The notes: a model not told the origin generated them from the sequence alone. A stretch of 64,000 nucleotides of DNA from an uncultured Eubacterium sp. (GCA_910586225.1 CAJUIL010000021.1:1-64000); one strand, 5' to 3'; positions 6,773-16,265 are shown, counted from the stretch's first letter. Translations and numbers: made by a program.

Positions 6773-8710
6773 ATGAAAAAAAACAAAAGCAAACAAGCGC
6801 TGCTTGTGGCATTGACCGGGCTGTTTTTGCTTGGGCCGGTACGAAATGCATATATTCCGCAGATGATGGAAGTAAAAGCTACACAGGTGTCTGCTGCGCA
6901 TGACAGTAAGCTGTCAGCCTTTGACATCGCTCCGGGCGTGCTCAGTCCGGCTTTTTCACCAGATGTTACGGAATATACGTCCACGGTTGACGCAAATGTA
7001 ACAAGCGTGAGTGTACAGGCAGTACCGCGCGCTGCGGCTTCAGGAGCGGTCATTGCCGCGGTGGAAGGCAGAGACGGGCTGCGCCCAGGTGTCAATACGA
7101 TCAAAGTGACGTGTTCTGCGGCGGATAATACGTATACCGTTTATACGGTCACGCTGACGGTCGGCAGCGCTGATGTGGGTGCACAGCAGCCGGATGGAAA
7201 TACGGACGCAGACGGCACACAGCCGGATACAGGAACGACGAATACAGACGGGAATGCAGGCGGCACACAGCCGGGGGATGCTGAAAACTCGCCGCAGACG
7301 GGCGCAGATCCGGACCAAACAGGAGCTTCACTGCCAGACGATACTCCAGCGGGCGGGGATTTCACACCGGATGACGCTGAGGATGCTTCACAGCCGGACG
7401 GCTCATTGGATACAGGCAGCGCGGAAACTGCTAAAAACACGAAAAAGCGCAGTTTGGCAGAAAGACTGTCGGGCGCGGTCAAGGCAGACGGAACGGTAAA
7501 GCTAAGCGGCGCGGCTTATCAGATTTCCAGCGGCTTTACGTACGGCTCGGTATCGCAGGATATTCCGTCTGCGTTTGGGCAAGGCTCGGTGCAGATCGGG
7601 GATAACAACTATTCCACGCTTTATTGCCCGTCAAACGGCGTGCATCTGGTCTATATGGAAAATACGGATGGAAAAGGCGCGACCGGATTTTATTTTTATG
7701 ATGAGATGAAAAACGTGGTAGAGCGTTTTAAATATGTTGGGACAGACGAAAATTTTGTTATTTTTATCAGCAATGCCAGACAAGAGGTTCCGGCAGGATA
7801 CGGGGAAAAAACGTTAAAGCTCCCTTCTGGCAAAAAGGCGGCGGCTTATCAGAGTCAGTTTTCGGATGAGCTTAAGGACTATTATCTCGTCTATGGTATT
7901 TATTCGGACAGTACGAGCGGCTGGTATCTGTATGATAAAAAGCAGGGGACTTATCTGCGGTATTCCGATGCGTTTGCGTCTTATGAGGATCAGGAGGAGG
8001 ACGGCAAGGAAGAAGTAGAGCGGACCGTTTCCCTGACAAAATACAATACGCTGAATGAAAAGTATACGGAGCTAAAGGACAGCCGTGTGAAAATCGTGAG
8101 CATCCTTGTGGTTGCGATCGTTCTTTTGATTATCATCTTTACGGCGCTGCTGCTGCGCGGCCATGATGATGACGAGGACGACACGGAGACGGACGCTGGG
8201 GGACGCGGCAGGAAAAAAAGGCCGAAAAAAGCAGGCGGGCAATCGGAGCCGATCTCCAAAAGTTCACTGGCGGCAGGCAGGAGCTTTGAAGGGAATGTCA
8301 GCAAGCGTTCAAAAAAGGTAACGAAAACCTTTACCCAGGATACTGCCAGACAGACGCAGGCAAGGGCAAACGATTCCTCAGACCATATCAGCACGCCGGA
8401 GGAAATACGCGCGCAGGTCAGCAGAGGACAGGCTGGGCAGAAACAGCGGCAGAACGATTTTCGCGGCTTGGCGGGAGAGCCTGCATCGCCGGATACGATG
8501 CAGATGGCGGCGGAGCGGATGCGCCAGTCTGTAAAGTATACGCGTAAGGCGTCGAAAGCAGAGCCGCAGGCACCGGAGCACGATCCGATGGACGACTGGG
8601 ATATGGAAGAGTCTGCTGGCCGCAGGCCGCAGAAGTCCGGCAAGGCTCTTCGAAAGAAGCGCGCCCGTCAGGATGAGGATATGGAGATTATGGATTTGAA
8701 CGACTTATAA
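6773..8710 (+). CDS. Secreted/membrane protein with cadherin-like beta-sandwich domain
   Basis: 645 residues from ATG 6773. A signal peptide (about residues 1-28) leads to a cadherin-like beta-sandwich repeat (LSAFDIAPGVLSPAFSP to about residue 120), a long acidic Asp/Thr/Gly/Pro/Gln-rich linker, and an unassigned ectodomain of about 200 residues. One transmembrane helix (SILVVAIVLLIIIFTALLL) follows, then an acidic HDDDEDD patch and a long basic, probably disordered cytoplasmic tail. An external domain tied to a large internal tail suggests a surface sensor or scaffold. No catalytic motif is seen. It lies 21 bp before clpC. Confidence 0.75.
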   Translation: MKKNKSKQALLVALTGLFLLGPVRNAYIPQMMEVKATQVSAAHDSKLSAFDIAPGVLSPAFSPDVTEYTSTVDANVTSVSVQAVPRAAASGAVIAAVEGRDGLRPGVNTIKVTCSAADNTYTVYTVTLTVGSADVGAQQPDGNTDADGTQPDTGTTNTDGNAGGTQPGDAENSPQTGADPDQTGASLPDDTPAGGDFTPDDAEDASQPDGSLDTGSAETAKNTKKRSLAERLSGAVKADGTVKLSGAAYQISSGFTYGSVSQDIPSAFGQGSVQIGDNNYSTLYCPSNGVHLVYMENTDGKGATGFYFYDEMKNVVERFKYVGTDENFVIFISNARQEVPAGYGEKTLKLPSGKKAAAYQSQFSDELKDYYLVYGIYSDSTSGWYLYDKKQGTYLRYSDAFASYEDQEEDGKEEVERTVSLTKYNTLNEKYTELKDSRVKIVSILVVAIVLLIIIFTALLLRGHDDDEDDTETDAGGRGRKKRPKKAGGQSEPISKSSLAAGRSFEGNVSKRSKKVTKTFTQDTARQTQARANDSSDHISTPEEIRAQVSRGQAGQKQRQNDFRGLAGEPASPDTMQMAAERMRQSVKYTRKASKAEPQAPEHDPMDDWDMEESAGRRPQKSGKALRKKRARQDEDMEIMDLNDL

Positions 8711-8731
8711 CGAATTTCGGAGGAAAGATGG

Positions 8732-11182
8732 ATGCGAAAACCATATACTGCAAAAGCGCAGAAGGCATTGGATCTTGCGGGCAGAATATCAAAAAACCTG
8801 CAGCATAATTATATCGGAACTGAGCATATCCTGCTCGGACTGATAAAAGAAGGGACTGGTGTGGCAGCTCAGATTTTAATGGATAATGGTGTAGAAAAGG
8901 ACCAGCTGTTGCAGCTGATCCAAGATCTGATTGCGCCTTCCTCTTCCGTTGCGGTTTTGGAGCGCGACGGCTATACGCCGAAAACGGAGCTGCTGCTGGA
9001 AATGGCGGCTGCGGAGGCGGACCGTTTCCGCAGCGAGACGATCGGTACGGAGCATTTGCTCTTGGCGGTCATCAAATCGGCGGACTGTGCGGCGTCCCGT
9101 CTGATGAACACGATGAACGTGAATATGCAGAAAATGTATATTGATATTCTCGTAGCAATGGGCGAGGATACCAATTTATATAAAGAAGATTTTCAAAACG
9201 GCAAGCCGATCCGCAGAAAAGACGGGGCGACAGCTATGCTGGACCAGTATTCCAGAGATCTGACGCATCTGGCGCTGGAGGATGCTTTGGATCCGGTGAT
9301 CGGCAGAGAGCAGGAGATTGAGCGTGTGATCCAGATATTGAGCAGGCGCGGAAAAAACAACCCATGTCTGATCGGAGAGCCAGGCGTAGGCAAGACGGCG
9401 ATCGTGGAAGGTCTGGCACAGCGCATCGTATCCGGTATGGTACCGGACAGCGTTGCGAACCGGCGTGTCGTAACGCTGGATCTGTCGGGAATGGTGGCAG
9501 GCTCCAAATACCGCGGAGAATTTGAAGAGCGTATTAAGCGTGTGATCCATGAGGTGACGACGTCAGGCAATATTATTTTGTTTATCGATGAGATCCATAC
9601 GATCATTGGAGCAGGCAGCGCGGAAGGCGCGATCGATGCTTCCAATATTTTAAAGCCGGCGATGGCGCGCGGTGAGATCCAGCTGATCGGCGCCACTACG
9701 ATCGAGGAATATCGTAAGTACGTGGAAAAGGACGCGGCGCTTGAACGGCGTTTTCAGCCGGTAACCGTAGAAGAGCCGACGACCGCGCAGACCGTAGAGA
9801 TTTTAAAGGGACTGCGTGCACGCTATGAGGAGCATCACCAGGTCGAGATCACAGACAGCGGGCTGGAAGCGGCCGCAAAGCTGTCTGCAAGGTACATCAG
9901 CGACCGCTTTCTGCCGGATAAAGCAATCGATTTGATCGATGAGGCGGCTTCCAGAGTGCGTCTGGCCGGGTATCCGGTGCCGGAGCGGCTGACCGAGCTG
10001 GAACGGCAGATGCATGAGCAGGAGCAGGCGTTGGAGCAGGCGTTAATAGACCAAGAGTTTGAGCGGGCAAGCCAGATAAAGGCAGAGCGCGACAAATGCA
10101 AAAAGGAGCATGACAAGCTGTTAAAGCGCTGTCAGAAAAACAATGAGAAGCACCGTCTGAGCGTTGGGGAAAATGAGATTGCCGACGTTGTATCCGGCTG
10201 GACGAAGATCCCAGTGAAAAAACTGACCGAAGGAGAAGCGGAGCGGCTGCAAAAGCTGGAAAAGATACTGCATAAGCGCGTAATCGGACAGGAAGAGGCT
10301 GTTGGAGCCGTTGCAAGGGCGGTCCGCAGAGGGCGGGTAGGCTTAAAGGACCCAAATCGCCCAATCGGCTCCTTTTTATTCCTTGGGCCTACCGGCGTAG
10401 GCAAGACGGAAATATCAAAAGCGCTGGCGGAAGCGATGTTTGGCGATGAGCAGGCGATCATCCGCGTGGATATGTCGGAATATATGGAAAAGCACAGCGT
10501 ATCCAAGCTGATCGGTTCTCCTCCGGGATATGTCGGATATGACGAGGGCGGGCAGCTTAGCGAAAAGGTACGCCGTCATCCGTATTCGGTCATTTTGTTT
10601 GACGAGATTGAAAAAGCGCATCCCGATGTTTTCAATATTTTGCTGCAGGTGTTGGACGATGGTCGGATCACCGATGCCCAGGGCCGCAGGGTGGATTTTA
10701 AAAATACGATTATCATAATGACGTCCAACGCGGGCGCGCAGGCAATCGTAGAACCGAAAAAGCTTGGGTTTGCGTCGTCTGAAAATGAAAAGCAGGATTA
10801 CGAACGGATGAAAAACGGTGTTATGGAAGAGGTCAGACGGATCTTCAAGCCGGAGTTTATCAACCGGATCGATGAAATGCTCGTATTCCGTATGCTCAAT
10901 CGGGAGGATATGAAAAAGATCGTTGCCCTGATGACGAAAAACCTTGTGGAGCGATGCAAAACACAGATGGATATCCAGCTGGTCATCCGCGATACGGCAA
11001 AGAGCTACGTAGTAGAAAAAGCGTATGACCCGAAGTATGGTGCAAGACCGCTGCGCCGGATGATACAGACCGAGATCGAAGATAAGCTGGCAGAAGAGAT
11101 ACTTTCCGGCAAAGTCAAAAAGGGCGGCACAGTGACGATTGGAACGAAGAATAAGCAGATCCATTTTTCGGGCCAGGCGTGA
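8732..11182 (+). CDS. clpC: ATP-dependent Clp protease ATP-binding subunit ClpC
   Basis: 816 residues; ATG 8732 follows GGAGGAAAG. Domain order is that of ClpC: two N-terminal Clp repeats (1-140), first AAA+ module with Walker A GEPGVGKT (about 215) and Walker B LFIDEIHT, a UVR-containing middle region (about 425-470), second AAA+ module with Walker A GPTGVGKT (about 552) and Walker B LFDEIEKAH, and a C-terminal D2-small domain. It unfolds proteins for ClpP. In Bacillus it sits behind ctsR-mcsA-mcsB; none of these is here, although the clpC-radA pairing is kept. Confidence 0.96.
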   Translation: MRKPYTAKAQKALDLAGRISKNLQHNYIGTEHILLGLIKEGTGVAAQILMDNGVEKDQLLQLIQDLIAPSSSVAVLERDGYTPKTELLLEMAAAEADRFRSETIGTEHLLLAVIKSADCAASRLMNTMNVNMQKMYIDILVAMGEDTNLYKEDFQNGKPIRRKDGATAMLDQYSRDLTHLALEDALDPVIGREQEIERVIQILSRRGKNNPCLIGEPGVGKTAIVEGLAQRIVSGMVPDSVANRRVVTLDLSGMVAGSKYRGEFEERIKRVIHEVTTSGNIILFIDEIHTIIGAGSAEGAIDASNILKPAMARGEIQLIGATTIEEYRKYVEKDAALERRFQPVTVEEPTTAQTVEILKGLRARYEEHHQVEITDSGLEAAAKLSARYISDRFLPDKAIDLIDEAASRVRLAGYPVPERLTELERQMHEQEQALEQALIDQEFERASQIKAERDKCKKEHDKLLKRCQKNNEKHRLSVGENEIADVVSGWTKIPVKKLTEGEAERLQKLEKILHKRVIGQEEAVGAVARAVRRGRVGLKDPNRPIGSFLFLGPTGVGKTEISKALAEAMFGDEQAIIRVDMSEYMEKHSVSKLIGSPPGYVGYDEGGQLSEKVRRHPYSVILFDEIEKAHPDVFNILLQVLDDGRITDAQGRRVDFKNTIIIMTSNAGAQAIVEPKKLGFASSENEKQDYERMKNGVMEEVRRIFKPEFINRIDEMLVFRMLNREDMKKIVALMTKNLVERCKTQMDIQLVIRDTAKSYVVEKAYDPKYGARPLRRMIQTEIEDKLAEEILSGKVKKGGTVTIGTKNKQIHFSGQA

Positions 11183-11193
11183 ACCCATGGATT

Positions 11194-11245
11194 TTTGCAC
11201 TCCTGAATCATGTTCTTACGGTCTTTGCAGCAGAGTGCAAAGACC
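11194..11245 (+). promoter_or_regulatory. Competing hairpins in the clpC 3' region
   Basis: GGTCTTTGCA (11220-11229) pairs perfectly with TGCAAAGACC (11236-11245). GAGTGCAAA (11233-11241) can instead pair with TTTGCACTC at 11194-11202. The two folds exclude each other. No T-run follows, so neither is a classic terminator. Role unknown. Confidence 0.4.
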
Positions 11246-11299
11246 TGCCTGAACTGTTATGGAACTGTTGCAAAAGAGCTTTAAAAATTGAAAAAACGG

Positions 11300-11329
11300 G
11301 TGACAATTTTGACAGAACTATAGTATAAT
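11300..11329 (+). promoter_or_regulatory. Promoter before the small beta-rich gene and radA
   Basis: -35 GTGACA (11300-11305), an 18-bp spacer and -10 TATAAT (11324-11329). It would let radA be expressed apart from clpC. Confidence 0.6.
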
Positions 11330-11370
11330 AAGCTTACTACTATCTTTTTAAGCAACTGGAGGATAAAAAA

Positions 11371-11784
11371 ATGAGTGTAATTAGCGAACTGATTCGTACG
11401 GAAGCGGATGGCACCATTAGCTTTGGGGACTATACATTGGCTTCCAAGACAAAAAAGGACAATTTTGCGCATGGCACGGACAGCTACAAAGTTAAGACAT
11501 TCCGCGAGATCACAAAGCTGGAATGCAACGGCGTCTTTGTATACGAGTCCGTACCAGGAACAGCGGTAAACGGCCTGGACATTACAGAAAATGAGGTTTC
11601 TTTTCAGGTAGAGGGGCCGGAGGACGCAAAGATTACACTGGGACTTTCGGATTCTACGGAATACGAGGTGCTGATCAACGGCGAAAATGCGGGAACGATG
11701 AAAACGAACCTGGGCGGCAAGCTGACCGTAAGCGTAGAGCTGGGAGCGCAGGAGCCTATCGCCGTCCGGATTGTAAAGAAATAA
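11371..11784 (+). CDS. Small beta-rich protein (often labelled endosialidase)
   Basis: 137 residues; CTGGAGGAT upstream. The sequence is full of alternating strand-like segments and glycines and has no signal peptide, membrane helix or catalytic motif. I recall such proteins in Lachnospiraceae being annotated as endosialidase, a label the sequence does not support. It is 2 bp from radA, so the two are probably co-translated. Function unknown. Confidence 0.75.
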   Translation: MSVISELIRTEADGTISFGDYTLASKTKKDNFAHGTDSYKVKTFREITKLECNGVFVYESVPGTAVNGLDITENEVSFQVEGPEDAKITLGLSDSTEYEVLINGENAGTMKTNLGGKLTVSVELGAQEPIAVRIVKK

Positions 11785-11786
11785 AT

Positions 11787-13145
11787 ATGGCAAAAGCAAA
11801 AACCATTTATTTCTGCCAGGAATGCGGGCACGAATCGTCAAAGTGGCTGGGCCAGTGTCCGGGCTGCAGACAGTGGAATACGTTTGTGGAAGAAACGATA
11901 GAGCGAACAAAGAGCACGTCTGCAAAAAAGCTGGGCCAGTCAGCGAAGCCAGTTGTGCTGTCGGAAATCACAACAGAACGGGAAGAGCGCTTTACAAGCG
12001 GCTTCCCGGAACTTGACCGTGTGCTCGGCGGCGGGATCGTACCAGCCTCGCTCGTGCTGGTTGGCGGAGATCCCGGAATCGGCAAATCCACGCTGCTGCT
12101 GCAGGTGTGCCAAAAGCTGAGCGCACAGCAAATCAGCGTCCTTTATATTTCTGGGGAAGAGTCGCTCCAGCAGATAAAAATACGTGCGCAGCGGATCGGA
12201 ACGTTTACGGACAGACTGTCGCTGCTTTGCGAGACAAATCTGGAGACGATAGACGGCGTGCTGCGGCGGGAAAAGCCGCAGGCGGTCATTATCGATTCGA
12301 TCCAGACGATGTACAGTGAGAGTATTTCATCCTCGCCGGGCAGCGTCTCCCAGGTGCGGGAGGCGACGGCGGCGTTTATGCAGCTGGCAAAAGGGCTTGG
12401 GATCACAATTTTCATTGTTGGCCATGTGACAAAGGAAGGCGTTGTGGCAGGCCCGCGCGTATTGGAGCATATGGTCGATACGGTTTTGTATTTTGAAGGC
12501 GACCGCCATGCGGCTTACCGCATTTTGCGCGGCGTGAAAAACCGCTTTGGCTCTACCAATGAGATCGGGGTATTTGAGATGCGCGATCAGGGACTTGCAG
12601 AAGTGACGAACCCATCGGAATATATGCTCAGCGGAAAGCCGAAGGATGCGTCCGGCTCTGTCGTCGCCTGCTCGATCGAGGGGACGCGCCCGATCCTTTT
12701 GGAGGTGCAGGCATTGGTCTGCCGCAGCAATTTCGGTATCCCGCGCCGGACTGCGGCGGGCACCGATACGAACCGTGTGAATCTCTTGATGGCAGTATTG
12801 GAAAAAAGGCTGAACCTGCGTCTTAGCGAATGTGACGCGTATGTAAATATTGCAGGCGGTATCAAAATGAACGAACCAGCGCTGGATCTAGGGATTGTGC
12901 TGGCGATCTTGTCCAGCTATAAGGAGCGATGTATTGATGAGAAAACGATCTGCTTTGGCGAAGTGGGCTTAAGCGGTGAGGTGCGCGCGGTCAATATGGC
13001 AAAGCAGAGGATCTTGGAAGCGCGCAAGCTTGGATTTACGACGTGCATCCTGCCGAAGGTATCGGTGGACCCGAAGATGAAGGCAGACGGCATTACACTG
13101 ATAGGCGTGGATAATGTGCAGGAAGCCGTACGCAGGATTTTATAA
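11787..13145 (+). CDS. radA: DNA repair protein RadA (Sms)
   Basis: 452 residues. An N-terminal C4 zinc finger (CQECG and CPGC, about residues 10-28) is followed by a RecA-like ATPase with Walker A GGDPGIGKST (about 93-102), the RadA-specific KNRFG motif, and a C-terminal Lon-protease-like domain. RadA promotes branch migration and processing of recombination intermediates. The start ATG is 2 bp after the previous stop; linkage to clpC is conserved in Firmicutes. Confidence 0.96.
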   Translation: MAKAKTIYFCQECGHESSKWLGQCPGCRQWNTFVEETIERTKSTSAKKLGQSAKPVVLSEITTEREERFTSGFPELDRVLGGGIVPASLVLVGGDPGIGKSTLLLQVCQKLSAQQISVLYISGEESLQQIKIRAQRIGTFTDRLSLLCETNLETIDGVLRREKPQAVIIDSIQTMYSESISSSPGSVSQVREATAAFMQLAKGLGITIFIVGHVTKEGVVAGPRVLEHMVDTVLYFEGDRHAAYRILRGVKNRFGSTNEIGVFEMRDQGLAEVTNPSEYMLSGKPKDASGSVVACSIEGTRPILLEVQALVCRSNFGIPRRTAAGTDTNRVNLLMAVLEKRLNLRLSECDAYVNIAGGIKMNEPALDLGIVLAILSSYKERCIDEKTICFGEVGLSGEVRAVNMAKQRILEARKLGFTTCILPKVSVDPKMKADGITLIGVDNVQEAVRRIL

Positions 13146-13176
13146 GCGGATCAACTGGAAAAGAATGAAAAAATTA

Positions 13177-13214
13177 GGAAAAACGCCCAAAAAATAACGG
13201 TTTTGGCGTTTTTC
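13177..13214 (+). terminator. radA terminator
   Basis: GAAAAACGCC (13178-13187) pairs with GGCGTTTTTC (13205-13214), followed by TTTTTC. Confidence 0.8.
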
Positions 13215-13335
13215 TTTTTCTGTAAGGACAAAGAGAAAAGACTTTTCTAAATGTCCGGAATGATTTATAATATATTAGGATCAGTATATGATGATCTAAA
13301 TGGGAGTCACTTTGCATAGGGAAAGGAGGGACGAG

Positions 13336-14118
13336 ATGTTTGAGTTTTTTAAGAAAAAGACTTCCGGCAAGCCAAAAGCAGTAGTTTTTGTAGATTATGA
13401 GCACTGGTATTACGGGTATCACAATAAAGTGCAGATGAAGCCGAATGTAGAAGAATGGATTGATGAATTAAAGCAGGAGTATGAGATACACAAGCTCTAC
13501 ATATTTGGCGATTTTTCAGAGCCTAAGATCGGTACGGAATTAGAAAAGCTTAAGGCGCTTACTGATCATGTCGTACATACGGCAAGCACGAAGGAAGGCG
13601 TGGACAAGGATTTCACGGATATTATTATATTGGATACCATTTACCGCAGTATGGCAGAGAAAAATGATGATGAGGTATACATTCTTTTCACGGGCGATGC
13701 TCATTTTACAAAGGTTGTGGAATATCTGAAAGAAAAGGATAAAAAAGTAATCATCTATGGGGTGAAGTTTGCATTCAGCAATGCGTTGAAATCTGCTGCT
13801 ACAAGTTATGTGGAGATGCCAAGACAGGAACAGGAGCGTAATCATTATAATGATCTGATCTTGATCAGCCTGGACCGTCTGCGGACAAAAAATGCGGCGA
13901 GAAAGCCTTCATACTGGAAAACGATCGAAAGTGTAGCGTCGTACAACCGCGTGTCGAAATCGCGCGTAAAGACTGCATTAGACGGCATGATCAGCCAGAA
14001 ATACATTGAGGTTACGACGAAAAAAACCGGAAGAAACCATGAATATACGCAACAGCTGTTAGAAGTGGACTGGACGCATCTGCAGGAAGATGGACTGTGG
14101 CAGTCTGCAGCTAGGTAA
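13336..14118 (+). CDS. NYN domain protein with C-terminal winged helix
   Basis: 260 residues; ATG 13336 follows AAAGGAGGG. Residues about 16-165 form a NYN (LabA/DUF88, PIN-like) domain with the acidic positions in VVFVDYEHWYY, GVDKDFTDIIILD and ILFTGDAHF. After a linker, residues about 185-250 resemble a winged helix (WKTIESVASYNRVSKSRVKTAL), which suggests nucleic-acid binding. NYN proteins are predicted RNases. This is the second PIN/NYN-fold gene in the first 14 kb. Monocistronic. Confidence 0.8.
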   Translation: MFEFFKKKTSGKPKAVVFVDYEHWYYGYHNKVQMKPNVEEWIDELKQEYEIHKLYIFGDFSEPKIGTELEKLKALTDHVVHTASTKEGVDKDFTDIIILDTIYRSMAEKNDDEVYILFTGDAHFTKVVEYLKEKDKKVIIYGVKFAFSNALKSAATSYVEMPRQEQERNHYNDLILISLDRLRTKNAARKPSYWKTIESVASYNRVSKSRVKTALDGMISQKYIEVTTKKTGRNHEYTQQLLEVDWTHLQEDGLWQSAAR

Positions 14119-14448
14119 TATTTTTTTAGGCGGTGTAAAATCTGAAAAACACCGTATACGATGAATGAAAGTACTTCCGAAAGGATTCAGCCGCAGTTAC
14201 AGCAAGGATAGGAGAAGATTTTGGGGAGCGGAAGAAATACGGCAGGGAAGCCGATTTCAGATTAGGACAAGGCTGACAAAAAATATCAATAGAGAAGAGA
14301 ATGAAGAAATAGAAAGAGAAATGTCCGCGATGGGGATGGATAAATAAAATTGACAGGATAACTGTTGCAAAAATTGCCGCAGAAAGGAAGCGTACTGGAT
14401 CGGTTCAGTTAGTTCCCGTCTGCGGCTGCTTTTTTGGAGGAGATAATC
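14119..14448. other. Intergenic region with doubtful small ORF and leader
   Basis: A 60-codon ORF at 14165-14347 has no ribosome binding site and no recognisable similarity, so I do not call it a gene. A TTGACA sits at 14350-14355 but lacks a good -10. The main feature is the terminator-like hairpin at 14376-14434. Confidence 0.4.
14376..14434 (+). promoter_or_regulatory. Terminator/attenuator-like leader before the ATP-grasp genes
   Basis: GCCGCAGA (14376-14383) pairs with TCTGCGGC (14419-14426). Inner GGAA/TTCC and ACTG/CAGT helices extend the stem, and a T-run follows at once. The GGAGGAG ribosome binding site of the first ATP-grasp gene begins directly after it. It is either the end of an upstream transcript or an attenuator controlling the cassette. 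Confidence 0.6.
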
Positions 14449-15339
14449 ATGTATGCATGGCTTGTGGTCAATGCCTTTCTTGAATCAGATAAATTCCAGC
14501 AGCTTTTTGCATGGCTTGTGCAGGCGGCGAAAAAGCAGGGCTGTACGCTGGAAATAAAGACCAATGCGCAGCTTTTGCCAGAGCTTGCAGACGGAAAGCT
14601 GTATAAGCTGGAACAGCCGCAGTTTGTTATTTTCTGGGATAAGGATATCCGTTTAGCAAGACTGCTGGAAAAGCTGGGGCTGCGGCTGTTTAACTGTGCG
14701 GACAGTATCGAAGCTTGTGATGATAAGGCGCGGACGTATCTAGAGCTTTTAAGCTATGGGATTCGTATGCCAAAGACGGTGATCGCACCGAAAACTTTTC
14801 GGATCGACGGGTATCCGAAGCTGGATTTTCTGCCGGAGGTGGAGCGTGTGCTTGGATATCCGATGGTTTTAAAGGAATGCTATGGCTCCTTCGGACAGCA
14901 AGTATGGCTTGTGCACAGCTATGCGGAGCTGCTGGAATGTCTGCAGGGAATAAAAAACCGGCCATTTTTATTCCAAGAATACATTGCTTCGTCAGCGGGG
15001 CAGGATATTAGGATTCAAATGGTTGGAAAACGGGCGGCTGCCGCGATGCGCCGTTTTAATCAAAATGATTTCCGGGCGAATATTACGAATGGAGGAAGTA
15101 TGGAGCCGTATGAACTGGACGAGGCGCAGCTTGCGATGGCGCGGCAGGTGATGGAGATCCTAAAGCTGGATTTTGCAGGGATAGATATCCTGTTTGGAGA
15201 ACATGGAGAACCGGTGTTGTGTGAAGCTAATTCCAATGCACATTTTGTAAATATCTGGAAGTGTACGGGCGTGAACGCGGCAGAAGAGATTGTACGGTAT
15301 TGTATGGACGCGTCGGCCGGGGAGCAGGTGAGGGTATGA
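14449..15339 (+). CDS. RimK-like ATP-grasp protein 1
   Basis: 296 residues from ATG 14449, 5 nt after GGAGGAGAT; an upstream TTG in frame is disfavoured. The N-terminal Rossmann-like part (1-95) precedes an ATP-grasp fold: nucleotide loop YPMVLKECYGSFGQQVWLV (about 142-160), FLFQEYI, RIQMVGKR and the metal-binding tail VLCEANSNAHF. This is the RimK/LysX/glutathione-synthetase-type group, enzymes that ligate an amine to a carboxylate through an acyl phosphate. Substrate unknown. Its stop overlaps the start of the next ATP-grasp gene by 4 nt, implying coupled translation. Confidence 0.85.
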   Translation: MYAWLVVNAFLESDKFQQLFAWLVQAAKKQGCTLEIKTNAQLLPELADGKLYKLEQPQFVIFWDKDIRLARLLEKLGLRLFNCADSIEACDDKARTYLELLSYGIRMPKTVIAPKTFRIDGYPKLDFLPEVERVLGYPMVLKECYGSFGQQVWLVHSYAELLECLQGIKNRPFLFQEYIASSAGQDIRIQMVGKRAAAAMRRFNQNDFRANITNGGSMEPYELDEAQLAMARQVMEILKLDFAGIDILFGEHGEPVLCEANSNAHFVNIWKCTGVNAAEEIVRYCMDASAGEQVRV

Positions 15340-16253
15340 GGCAGGTGATCACTTTACAGACAGCTATCTTACCACCGGATACTTTTTCTGGATGGATCTT
15401 GTATACGATTGGGGATAGCAGCTGGAATCCGCACTACATCAGACTTTACGAGACTGCCTGCGCGAAACGTGGGATGACTATTTGCCAAGGCCTGTATGAT
15501 CCAAGGCTGCTGAGCGATTGGGTGGCTGTACGGCGTTTGGAAAATCTGCTGTGTACTAAGAGGCCGCAGTTTGTGATCAACCGTACGAGGGATTTTCGCC
15601 TTGCGCAGCTTTTGGAATCTGCGGGGATCCATGTGTTTAATAATGCGCAGCTGTGCCGCTTTGGAAACGATAAGGCTTTGGCGTGTGCGTATATGCAGCG
15701 GCGTAAAATACCGGTAATGCCGACAATCTGCGGTCTGCAGACACCTCCGCCGTGGTATCCGGCAGTCGTGAAATCACGCGGCGGGCATGGCGGTACGGAG
15801 GTTTTTTATATCCGTGACGCGTCTGCGTGGCACGAATGGAACAGCCAGAGGCGTTTGCAGGCGGCGGAACAAGCGCAATACATAGTACAGCAGGCAGCTT
15901 CCGAGCTTGGCAGAGATGTGCGTGTTTATGTGGTTGGAAATGAGATAAGGGCGGCTGTGCTGCGCGTCTCAGATACGGATTTTCGCAGTAATTATTGTCT
16001 TGGCGGCAGCGTGCGCCTGTATGAGCTGTCCGGTGAGGAGCGCGCGCTTGTACAGCGTGCGGCGTCTGGGCTTTCGATCGGAATGGTGGGAATAGATTTC
16101 ATTTTCCATAAAGGGCAAATGGTGTTTAATGAGCTTGAGGATATGGCAGGTGCCAGAGGCTTGTATTCTTTGACTGATCATGATATTGTAGATGATTATG
16201 TTGACTTTATATGCAAAACAATAGCAAATACGGATACCAGACAGCATCCGTGA
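15336..16253 (+). CDS. RimK-like ATP-grasp protein 2
   Basis: 305 residues; ATG 15336 in an ATGA overlap with the preceding gene. The same two-part architecture is seen: pre-ATP-grasp region, nucleotide loop YPAVVKSRGGHGGTEVFYI, then RDVRVYVVGNEIRAAVLR and the tail MVFNELEDMAGARGLY. Compared with copy 1, the usual Glu-x-Asn metal-binding pair reads Glu-Leu-Glu here, so its chemistry or activity may differ. The proteins are diverged paralogues and may act as a heteromer or in sequence. Substrate unknown. Confidence 0.82.
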   Translation: MRQVITLQTAILPPDTFSGWILYTIGDSSWNPHYIRLYETACAKRGMTICQGLYDPRLLSDWVAVRRLENLLCTKRPQFVINRTRDFRLAQLLESAGIHVFNNAQLCRFGNDKALACAYMQRRKIPVMPTICGLQTPPPWYPAVVKSRGGHGGTEVFYIRDASAWHEWNSQRRLQAAEQAQYIVQQAASELGRDVRVYVVGNEIRAAVLRVSDTDFRSNYCLGGSVRLYELSGEERALVQRAASGLSIGMVGIDFIFHKGQMVFNELEDMAGARGLYSLTDHDIVDDYVDFICKTIANTDTRQHP

Positions 16254-16265
16254 GGAGGAACAGGA

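Noticed and set aside
14165..14347. 60-codon ORF between the NYN gene and the ATP-grasp genes
   Set aside because: It has no ribosome binding site and no recognisable similarity, and its composition fits noncoding DNA; kept only as a note.
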